Source: an uncultured Prevotellaceae bacterium
Lineage (GTDB): Bacteria; Bacteroidota; Bacteroidia; Bacteroidales; Bacteroidaceae
Length of the DNA: 64,000 nucleotides
Assembly (NCBI GenBank): GCA_902780635.1
Contig: CACZGH010000005.1
Coordinates: forward strand, 62,001 to 126,000
Direction: 5' to 3'
This document shows, in pieces, positions 56,981 through 64,000 of the stretch (position 1 is the stretch's first letter; each line of letters opens with the position of its first letter). Made by a program: the position numbers and the translations under genes. A model generated the notes under the pieces. It ran no database searches. It was not told the DNA's origin and saw only the letters and a list, made by a program, of their open reading frames with translations.

Positions 56981-59900
56981 ATGAAAGAGCAACTCAGCGA
57001 CAAAAATATCAGGATAGAATATCTGCCTTGTATCAACTACGCCATGTCCGTAAACGGCGCCAAATACTTAGGCAGCTGTGAGCTGACCAACGACGATGAC
57101 TGCGACTGGCGCGAGCTGACGGTCCGTCTGACAGGAGAGTTTATTGCGACCAGTGAGGCCGTCATCGACCTGATACCACAGGGACAGACGGTGAGCATCA
57201 GTGGACTGGCCATCAAACCAGACGTCGAAAAGCTGCGCCAGCTGACCGAGAGTGTGGACACCACCTTCACACTGCAAGTGAGCAATGGCGGGAATGTGCT
57301 TCTCAGCAGCAGCCACTCTGTACGCTTGATGGCGATTGACGAATGGCCCGGCATCGGAGTCATGCCCGAGTTATTGGCCGCCTTCGTCACCCCCAATGCC
57401 CCCGAGACCGCACAAGTGCGTATCAACGCCGCCAAGCAGTTGGAGCGTCTCACCGGTTCCTCCTCCCTTGACGAGTATCAGACCCAAGACCCCAACCGGG
57501 TGCGTGCCCAGGTGGCCTCCGTCTACGAAGCCCTCCGCGGCGAGAGTCTGGTATACTGTGCCCCACCCGCCAGTTTTGAGAAGAGCGGTCAGCGCATCCG
57601 TCTGATGAATCAGTTGCTCACCCAGAAACTTGGCACCTGTGCCGACCTCTCCTTGGCCTTTGCCACCTGTTTAGAGTCGATGGGCCTCCACCCTCTGCTC
57701 ATTATCAGCGAGGGACACATGTTTGTAGGCTGTTGGCTGGTAGACAAATACTACCCCCAGATCATCTTCGACGACCTGAGTTTCCTGACCAAGTCTATCG
57801 CCGATGGCATCAACGAGATTGTGGTGGTGGAAGCCACCTGTCTGACGATGAAGAACATGCCCTTTGAGAAAGCCGTCAGCGAAGCCGAGAAACACTTGTA
57901 TCAGACCCCCGACGAGTTTATCATGGCCGTCGATGTGTATCGTTGCCGTCTTGATGGCATCCGTCCGCTTCCCTTGAAGAACAGCGACGATGCGGCAGAA
58001 GGCATCGACCTGGACCATGCCACCGAAAGCATCAAGGAGCAGCGCCAATATGACCTGCAGGGCATCGACAACCGTCAACTGACCCGCCAGCAGATCTGGG
58101 AGCGCAAACTGCTCGACTTCTCGTTGCGCAACAACCTGCTCAACGCCCGTATCGGCAAGAAGTTGGTGCCATTTATCTCCTTCGACATCGACCTGATGGA
58201 AGACCACCTTCAGGCAAAAGAAGACTTCCAGATCCTGCCCCTCCCGACGGACCAGAAAATCCTGCCCGACGAGACCGGCATCTACAACTCGAAAGCCCAT
58301 GCAGAGACCTTGGAGCCCCTTGTGAAAGAAGGGATCAAGCACCGCCAGATTTACTCCTTCTGGGACAGCGACGACCTGCTGACCGCGCTGACCGGCCTCT
58401 TCCGTACGTCGCGCACCGCCTTGGAGGAGAATGGCGCCAACACCCTTTTCCTGACACTCGGCATGCTGAAATGGTATGAGACCGACAAGAGTGTGAAACC
58501 CCGCTACGCCCCACTGCTGTTAGAGCCCGTGGACATCGTCAAGAAGAGCGGCAAGAACTATATCCTGCGCATGAGGGAAGAAGATCTGACCTTCAACACC
58601 ACGTTGGTGGAGATGATGCAGCAGCAATATGACATTCGCATCAGCGGTGTGACCCCACTGCCCATGGACGACTCGGGCGCCGACGTGCGCCAGGTGTTCT
58701 CCATCGTGCGTGCAGCAGTGAAAGACCACCCCCGCTGGGACGTGGTGGAAGAGTGCATGCTGGGCATCTTCTCCTTCAATAAATTTGTGATGTGGAACGA
58801 CATCCACAACAATGCCGACAAGATGCGTCAGAACCCCATCATCGAGAGTCTGATCCAGAAACGTCTCGTCGACATCAGCGAGAGTGGCGAGACCGATACC
58901 CGCGCCATCGACAGTACCATCGCTCCCGGCAGTTACGCCATCCCTGTGGATGTCGACTCGTCACAGTTGGAGGCAGTGGTCGAATCGGGTGAGGGCCGCA
59001 GTTTCATCCTCTACGGACCTCCGGGCACTGGCAAGAGCCAGACCATCACCAACATGATAGCCAATGCCCTCTACCACAACCGACGTGTGCTGTTTGTGGC
59101 AGAGAAGATGGCTGCCCTGGAGGTGGTGCAGCGCCGTCTGGCCAAAATCGGTCTGGAACCGTTCTGTCTGGAGATGCACTCCAACAAGATGACCAAGAGC
59201 CACCTGCTGCAGCAGTTGCAGAAAGCCCTCGACATCACCCGCATCAAGACACCGGAAGAGTACGCCCAAGAGTCGAAAGCACTTTTCGACCAGCGTCAGC
59301 GCCTCATCCAGCAAATCAACCTGCTGCATGTGCACCAACCATCGGGTCTGTCGCTCTACGACTATATCACCCGCTATGTGGGCATCGACTATGACGAAGC
59401 CATCGCCCCCGCCGCAGAGTTGACTACCGGCATCGACATCAACCGCATCAACAACGCTGAGCGTCTGGTAGATGAGCTCGACGCCGTCTTCCAAATCACC
59501 GGCCATCCCAGCACCCATCCGCTGAACGGGCTCCGCATCACCGACCCCTCCTACGACACCCAGGAAAAGATACGCCAGGTGCTGCAGAAGATGACCCCGC
59601 TTTTGGCCGATGCCACCGCCGCCATCAAAACCTTGTCAGACTGCAACGGGCTGACCATCGCCCCGACCCTGCGGGGTGCGGCATGGGCCGAGCGGCTGGT
59701 GAACCTTATAAAAGAGGTGCCACAAATCAACGCCGACATCCTCAAGGCCGCCAATGACCCTACCCAGCTACAGCGTTGGAAAGCCCTCATCGCCCTTGGA
59801 AAAGAGCGCGACAACCTGGCAGCCAGCCTCTCCAAAGACTATACGCCAGAGATTCTCCAAGTCGACGTCATGAAACTGAAGGCCGACTGGACCGTGGCTT

Positions 59901-62758
59901 GCGACAAGTGGGCTGTGTCACGTTTCTTCGCCAAGAAGAAAGTGGTGAACAGCCTGAAAGGTTACCGTCGTGACATTGGCGAGGAGCACATCGAGCCACT
60001 GATCAACCGTCTGCAAGATTACCGCCGCAAAGTCTCCCAAGTGGCAGAGAGCAAAGACGAGTTGCAGCGTCTGTTTGGCCAAATGGGTGTGAGCGGCAAA
60101 GAACAGTGGACACAGATAGAGACCTATCTCGACAAGGCCCAGGCAGTGCAAGCAATGGTGCGCGAGACCGGCACCCCCGCTGCCTATATCCCCGCCATCA
60201 ACAGTGCCGTGACTCTCCAAACCGACATGAGAGCCGTGAGTCAATTGACCGCTTTGGTGCGCGAAGGTGCCTCGGCCGTCATCTTCGACCCGTCGCTCAC
60301 TCTCAGTGATATCAGTGAGCGTCTGCCCGAATGGCTGAGCAACATCAACCTTTCTAGAGACTGGGCACAGTGGTGCATCCGCAAAAAACAATTGGCAGAC
60401 AGCCATCTTGGCGGCGTGGTCAGCTACATCGAGGGCGGCCACTCTGTAGCGGAAGCCCACCAAGCGATGCTCCGCGGCCTCTACAAGAAACTGGCCATGG
60501 ACGTGATTGACCACAACAAAGACCTGCAGATGTTCAACGGCATGATCTTTGAGGACATGATAGCGAAATACCGCGACATGGCCAAGCAATTCCAAGAGCT
60601 GACCAAGAAAGCCCTTTATTGCAAATTGGCCTCCAGTATCCCCTCGCTCACTATCGAAGCCGCCAGCGGGTCAGAGGTGGGCATTCTGAAGCGATATATC
60701 GCCTCCGGCGGCCGAGGCGCCACCATCCGCCACATCATCGACCAGATACCGACGCTGCTGCCTAAGCTCTGTCCCTGCATGCTGATGAGCCCCATCTCCG
60801 TGGCCCAGTTTATAGACCTGAACCAGGATAAATTTGACTTAGTAGTCTTCGATGAGGCCTCACAGATGCCCACAAGTGAAGCCATCGGCGCCATCGCCCG
60901 CGGCAAGGCCCTCATCGTGGTGGGCGACCCGAAGCAGATGCCTCCGACGAGTTTCTTCACCAGCACCCAGGTGGACGAGAACGAAGCCGACAATGACGAC
61001 ATGGAAAGCATCCTCGACGACTGCATCACCCTCTCGTTCCCCCACCACTACCTCACCTGGCACTACCGCTCCCGTCATGAGAGCCTCATCGCCTTCAGCA
61101 ACTCGCAGTACTACGACGGCAAGCTCTACACCTTCCCGTCTGTCGACGACCGTTCCACAAAAGTGCGCTTTGTGCCTATCGACGGCACCTACGACATGGG
61201 CAAGACCCGCAGCAACCGCGCTGAAGCTGAAGCCATCGTGAAAGAAGTGGTGCGCCGTCTGAGCGATGACGAGTTGTCGAAGCAGAGCATCGGTGTGGTG
61301 TCGTTCAGCAAGGTTCAGCAAGACCTGATAGAAGACATCCTTGTGGACGAGCTCAGCAAACAGCCCGAACTAGAGAAGCGCGCCTATGACTGCGCCGAGC
61401 CTATCTTCATCAAAAACTTAGAGAATGTGCAGGGCGACGAGCGCGACATCATCCTCTTCTCCGTCGGCTACGGCCCGGACAAGAGCGGAAAGGTATCGAT
61501 GAACTTCGGTCCGCTCAACAACCAAGGCGGTGAGCGCCGCCTCAACGTGGCTGTGAGCCGTGCACGCAACGAAATGGTGGTGTTCTCCACCCTCCGTCCG
61601 GAGCAGATCGACCTCAACCGCAGCCGCGCCCGTGGTGTGGAGGGTCTGAAGCGTTTCTTGGAGTTTGCCAAGAGCGGCAGGATGTCTGTGGCTGCGAGCC
61701 AGATAGAGGAGCAGACGGAGACCACCCTGATTGACAACATCGCCGAGGCCTTGCGCCAGAAAGGATTCCAGGTAGACACCTTAGTGGGCCGCTCACGATT
61801 TAAGATTGACCTAGCTGTCATCGACCCCGATAACAAAGACGGCTATATCCTGGGCATCATGTGTGACGGCAAGAACTACTTCAACACCCGCACCGAGCGC
61901 GACCGTGAAATCGGCCAGCCGGGTGTGCTGAAAGGATTGGGATGGAACCTGATGCGCGTGTGGACCATCGACTGGTTTATGAACCGTGACACCGTGCTGG
62001 AAAGGATACTCAAATGCATCGAGAACATCCAAAACACCCGAAAGAGCAAGGAGCAGGAAGCGACGAAAGCCCAACCCAAAGCGACGCTCTTGAAGAGTGC
62101 GCCCAAGGCCCCAACCAAGAGTGCGCCAGAGACCGCTGCCCAGGCTTTGGCTCAGGCGGTGCCTTTTGCGGTGGCAGAGCATGAGATCATCACCGAGATC
62201 ACCAACGAGAATGAAGAGGAATACTTCCCCAAACACTTCTCGCCATGCTATGACTACTACTGGCCACGGCTCTTCACGACCGCCCGCCGCACCATGACCA
62301 ACAGCATCAAGGCCGTGATCCACCAAGAACAGCCGGTGACGCTCAACACCATCTGCAAGCGCATCGCAGAACTGTTCGCCCAAAGCCGCGCCCTTCGTAT
62401 CCAGGATGAGGTGAAAACCCTGGCCGACAGCATCGCTTTCCGTGACCCACAGTCGCCAGACAACAATCCCTATTACTGGGAGAGTGCCGAGGCTGCTCAG
62501 GGCTACGATAAATACCGCAAGGCGAATGGCCGCGACATTGACGAGGTGCCACTGGTAGAGATCAAGAATGTGATATGCCTGGCCGTACGTCAGCAGTTGG
62601 CCGTGCCAACAGATGACCTGAAGCGCCAGATCGTGAAAGTCATGGGATACGCTCGCCGCACCCCCAAGTTGGACGATGCCGTCAGCCGCGCCGTAGCACT
62701 CTTGGTGAAAGAAAAAGTAGTGACGATAGAAGACGACCAGGTGAAAGTGGTGGAATGA
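56981..62758 (+). CDS. DUF4011 / SF1 helicase / nuclease / DUF3320 giant protein (Hhe-like)
   Basis: 1925 aa, cytoplasmic. Order: beta-rich N-terminus (1-130); a transglutaminase-like domain with Cys220 (GTCADLS), His246 (EGHMFVG) and Asp264 (FDDLS); DUF4011 (~370-560, KLLDFSLRNNLLNAR); SF1 helicase with Walker A GPPGTGKSQT (Lys685), Walker B VVFDEAS (Asp1291, Glu1292) and VVGDPKQMPP; a PD-(D/E)xK-type nuclease (~1590-1690) with Asp1610 (KIDLAVID) and CDGK (1628-1631); DUF3320 near ~1745-1900. Proteins of DUF4011-helicase-Vsr-like nuclease form have been reported as the single-gene phage defence system Hhe. No partner gene is visible; the upstream gene is a radical SAM protein. The nuclease motif has Met where many relatives have Glu before CDG, so its activity is not certain. 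Confidence 0.85.
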   Translation: MKEQLSDKNIRIEYLPCINYAMSVNGAKYLGSCELTNDDDCDWRELTVRLTGEFIATSEAVIDLIPQGQTVSISGLAIKPDVEKLRQLTESVDTTFTLQVSNGGNVLLSSSHSVRLMAIDEWPGIGVMPELLAAFVTPNAPETAQVRINAAKQLERLTGSSSLDEYQTQDPNRVRAQVASVYEALRGESLVYCAPPASFEKSGQRIRLMNQLLTQKLGTCADLSLAFATCLESMGLHPLLIISEGHMFVGCWLVDKYYPQIIFDDLSFLTKSIADGINEIVVVEATCLTMKNMPFEKAVSEAEKHLYQTPDEFIMAVDVYRCRLDGIRPLPLKNSDDAAEGIDLDHATESIKEQRQYDLQGIDNRQLTRQQIWERKLLDFSLRNNLLNARIGKKLVPFISFDIDLMEDHLQAKEDFQILPLPTDQKILPDETGIYNSKAHAETLEPLVKEGIKHRQIYSFWDSDDLLTALTGLFRTSRTALEENGANTLFLTLGMLKWYETDKSVKPRYAPLLLEPVDIVKKSGKNYILRMREEDLTFNTTLVEMMQQQYDIRISGVTPLPMDDSGADVRQVFSIVRAAVKDHPRWDVVEECMLGIFSFNKFVMWNDIHNNADKMRQNPIIESLIQKRLVDISESGETDTRAIDSTIAPGSYAIPVDVDSSQLEAVVESGEGRSFILYGPPGTGKSQTITNMIANALYHNRRVLFVAEKMAALEVVQRRLAKIGLEPFCLEMHSNKMTKSHLLQQLQKALDITRIKTPEEYAQESKALFDQRQRLIQQINLLHVHQPSGLSLYDYITRYVGIDYDEAIAPAAELTTGIDINRINNAERLVDELDAVFQITGHPSTHPLNGLRITDPSYDTQEKIRQVLQKMTPLLADATAAIKTLSDCNGLTIAPTLRGAAWAERLVNLIKEVPQINADILKAANDPTQLQRWKALIALGKERDNLAASLSKDYTPEILQVDVMKLKADWTVACDKWAVSRFFAKKKVVNSLKGYRRDIGEEHIEPLINRLQDYRRKVSQVAESKDELQRLFGQMGVSGKEQWTQIETYLDKAQAVQAMVRETGTPAAYIPAINSAVTLQTDMRAVSQLTALVREGASAVIFDPSLTLSDISERLPEWLSNINLSRDWAQWCIRKKQLADSHLGGVVSYIEGGHSVAEAHQAMLRGLYKKLAMDVIDHNKDLQMFNGMIFEDMIAKYRDMAKQFQELTKKALYCKLASSIPSLTIEAASGSEVGILKRYIASGGRGATIRHIIDQIPTLLPKLCPCMLMSPISVAQFIDLNQDKFDLVVFDEASQMPTSEAIGAIARGKALIVVGDPKQMPPTSFFTSTQVDENEADNDDMESILDDCITLSFPHHYLTWHYRSRHESLIAFSNSQYYDGKLYTFPSVDDRSTKVRFVPIDGTYDMGKTRSNRAEAEAIVKEVVRRLSDDELSKQSIGVVSFSKVQQDLIEDILVDELSKQPELEKRAYDCAEPIFIKNLENVQGDERDIILFSVGYGPDKSGKVSMNFGPLNNQGGERRLNVAVSRARNEMVVFSTLRPEQIDLNRSRARGVEGLKRFLEFAKSGRMSVAASQIEEQTETTLIDNIAEALRQKGFQVDTLVGRSRFKIDLAVIDPDNKDGYILGIMCDGKNYFNTRTERDREIGQPGVLKGLGWNLMRVWTIDWFMNRDTVLERILKCIENIQNTRKSKEQEATKAQPKATLLKSAPKAPTKSAPETAAQALAQAVPFAVAEHEIITEITNENEEEYFPKHFSPCYDYYWPRLFTTARRTMTNSIKAVIHQEQPVTLNTICKRIAELFAQSRALRIQDEVKTLADSIAFRDPQSPDNNPYYWESAEAAQGYDKYRKANGRDIDEVPLVEIKNVICLAVRQQLAVPTDDLKRQIVKVMGYARRTPKLDDAVSRAVALLVKEKVVTIEDDQVKVVE

Positions 62759-62778
62759 GAGTGATGCGGTGAAAAGTG

Positions 62779-62797
62779 TCGACGGCGAAGCCGTCGA
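62779..62797. repeat. Palindromic hairpin TCGACGGC-GAA-GCCGTCGA
   Basis: Perfect 8-bp stem with GAA loop, tail ATACGGAGAAC identical to that of the hairpin at 8185. 20 nt after the DUF4011 stop. Confidence 0.75.
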
Positions 62798-62855
62798 ATA
62801 CGGAGAACGAGAAATGAACTGATGAAAGGCTGATAAAAAGCAAAGAAGAAGCTGA

Positions 62856-62920
62856 TAAAAATATCTCCCTGTGACGGTCATCCCTTGTAATAGGGATGGC
62901 GAGTCTCAGGGAGATTTTTA
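62856..62920. terminator. Terminator between the DUF4011 gene and carB
   Basis: AAAAATATCTCCCT pairs with AGGGAGATTTTT around an inner CATCCC/GGGATG hairpin; T-tracts on both sides fit two converging genes. Confidence 0.75.
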
Positions 62921-62987
62921 TTGGTGTGAGCTCAGGGAGTTTTTATCGGTGTGAGCTCAGGGAGATTTTTATCGATGTGAGCTTATG
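62908..62987. repeat. 26/27-nt tandem repeat, three copies, from the terminator end
   Basis: CTCAGGGAGATTTTTAT followed by YGRTGTGAG occurs at about 62905, 62932 and 62958 (one with a 1-nt deletion), running into the carB stop codon. Each copy repeats the 3' arm of the terminator hairpin. Confidence 0.75.
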
Positions 62988-64000
62988 CGTTGTATTCCTG
63001 CCAGCTCTTGATCGGGATGTCCTCCATGTTCATGGCGCAGAAAGCCTGGATGAAAGCCTTGGCGAGGCGGACGTTGGTCATGAGCGGTATGTTGTGGTCG
63101 ATGGCAGCGCGGCGGATGCGGTAGCCATTGGTCAACTCACGCTTCGTGTGGTTTTTGGGTACGTTGATGATCAGTTCAATCTGGTGAGACGAGATGAGAT
63201 CCATCACATTGTCAGGTCCCTCCTCATCCGGCCATGCCACCGCCTTGGCGGGTACACCATTGTCGCAGAAGAACTTAGCGGTGCCCGGGGTACCGTAGAT
63301 GACATATCCATTGCGCACCATCTCACGAGCCGGCTCCAGCAGGTCGACCTTGCCCTTGGCATCACCCGACGAGATGAGCACACTCTTCTTAGGCAGACGA
63401 TAACCCGTAGCGATGAGCGCGTTGAGCAATGCCTCGTTGAGGTCGTCACCCAGACAGCCCACCTCACCAGTGCTACTCATGTCGACACCCAGTACGGGGT
63501 CAGCGTTCTGCAGACGTGCGAAGGAGAACTGCGACGCCTTGACACCGATGCGGTCGATGTCGAACTCGCTCTTCTCCGGTGTGGTGTAAGGCACGTCGAG
63601 CATGATGCGTGTGGCGGTCTCAATGAAGTTGGTCTTCAGAATCTTACTCACAAATGGGAAGGAGCGAGAGGCACGGAGGTTGCACTCGATGACCTTCACC
63701 TCACGGTTCTTGGCCAGGTACTGAATATTGAACGGGCCGCTGATATTCAGTTCCTTGGCTATCTTGCGAGAGATTTTCTTGATCTGACGGATGGTGGAGA
63801 AATAGATATGCTGTGCCGGGAATACCATGGTGGCATCGCCGGAGTGTACGCCTGCATACTCGATATGCTCGCTGATGGCATACTCGACGATCTCTCCCTT
63901 GTCGGCGACGGCGTCAAATTCTATCTCCTTGGTGTCCTGCATGAACTTAGACACCACAACTGGGTACTCTTTCGACACCTCTGTGGCCATTTCGAGGAAG
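62983..64000 (-). CDS. carB: Carbamoyl-phosphate synthase large subunit (5' part outside window)
   Basis: The last ~339 residues of a CarB. The stretch VIECNLRASRSFPFVSKIL belongs to the second ATP-grasp domain, and SSGDAKGKVDLLEPAREMVRNGY... with TPGTAKFF and IINVPKNHTKRELTNGYRIRRAA is the MGS-like allosteric domain. The frame continues past the window edge, so the ATG at 63990 is internal. The full protein makes carbamoyl phosphate for pyrimidines and arginine with CarA. Confidence 0.95.
   Translation of the reverse strand, partial: FLEMATEVSKEYPVVVSKFMQDTKEIEFDAVADKGEIVEYAISEHIEYAGVHSGDATMVFPAQHIYFSTIRQIKKISRKIAKELNISGPFNIQYLAKNREVKVIECNLRASRSFPFVSKILKTNFIETATRIMLDVPYTTPEKSEFDIDRIGVKASQFSFARLQNADPVLGVDMSSTGEVGCLGDDLNEALLNALIATGYRLPKKSVLISSGDAKGKVDLLEPAREMVRNGYVIYGTPGTAKFFCDNGVPAKAVAWPDEEGPDNVMDLISSHQIELIINVPKNHTKRELTNGYRIRRAAIDHNIPLMTNVRLAKAFIQAFCAMNMEDIPIKSWQEYNA

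Noticed and set aside
61811-62881. 356-aa minus-strand frame
   Set aside because: Antisense to the 3' end of the DUF4011 gene and runs through the terminator region.
1-64000. tRNA or rRNA genes
   Set aside because: No cloverleaf-type or rRNA-like sequence was noticed in any gap; a tRNAscan/Infernal run would settle it.

Overview
The window is a 64 kb piece of chromosome from a member of the Bacteroidota, most likely Prevotellaceae. This rests on the gene families present (DUF4296, DUF3098, GSCFA, Fkp, SpoIVFB-free GH2/GH106 sugar loci, a eukaryote-like type 2 IleRS, a Cys-less TraR/DksA protein), on promoters with the Bacteroidota pattern TTTG - about 20 nt - TAnnTTTG, and on the lack of clear Shine-Dalgarno sites. 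No rRNA, tRNA, integrase, transposase or CRISPR array was seen.

Layout. 1-11.1 kb, minus strand: the end of a C69 dipeptidase gene, an operon ileS - TraR/DksA-like - lspA - DUF4296 lipoprotein - M23 peptidase, a sodium:solute symporter and a porin. 11.4-21.4 kb, minus: pcrA-mtgA, an OmpA-type lipoprotein, an M16 protease with a secreted partner, proS and a small HAD phosphatase. 21.5-25.3 kb: a phage-type S24 repressor facing a divergent, tightly overlapped three-gene cassette (76, 136 and 716 aa) across a phage-like switch region, followed by an unrecognised 613-aa membrane protein. 28.3-35.5 kb, plus: a nitroreductase, a MacAB-like efflux cluster (ATPase, two permeases, membrane fusion protein) and an ExuT-like MFS transporter. 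35.7-42.1 kb, minus: GSCFA protein, bifunctional fucokinase/GDP-fucose pyrophosphorylase (Fkp) and a YfhO-like membrane protein. 42.4-48.5 kb, plus: GH2 and GH106 glycosidases and MTA/SAH nucleosidase. 48.6-55.8 kb: typA diverging from rpsO, then the envelope/tRNA operon ftsX - DUF3098 - uppP - truB - queA - folK. 56.0-62.8 kb, plus: a radical SAM protein and a 1925-aa DUF4011/helicase/nuclease protein of a type linked to phage defence. 63-64 kb: the 3' part of carB.

The most unusual signal is not a gene. Many gaps carry the same modular, non-coding mosaic: a C-rich stretch ending in a hairpin of the form CCTCCCC-AAA-GGGGAGG, and/or a hairpin of varying sequence with a 3-nt loop (often GCTGCGAT-GAT-ATCGCAGC) followed by a short ATACGGAGAAC-like tail, then an array of A-rich 7-nt units (GCGAAAA, GCAAAAG, GCGAACA). 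Arrays often end directly at an ATG, sit inside predicted 5' leaders, and have been captured into coding sequence at the N-terminus of Fkp and the C-terminus of the nitroreductase. Other gaps carry unrelated tandem repeats of 7, 9, 21, 27 and 32 nt. I treat these as a family of interspersed leader elements whose function is unknown; a role in SD-independent translation initiation is my main hypothesis.

Gene functions come from recognised motifs read by eye; no database search was run.
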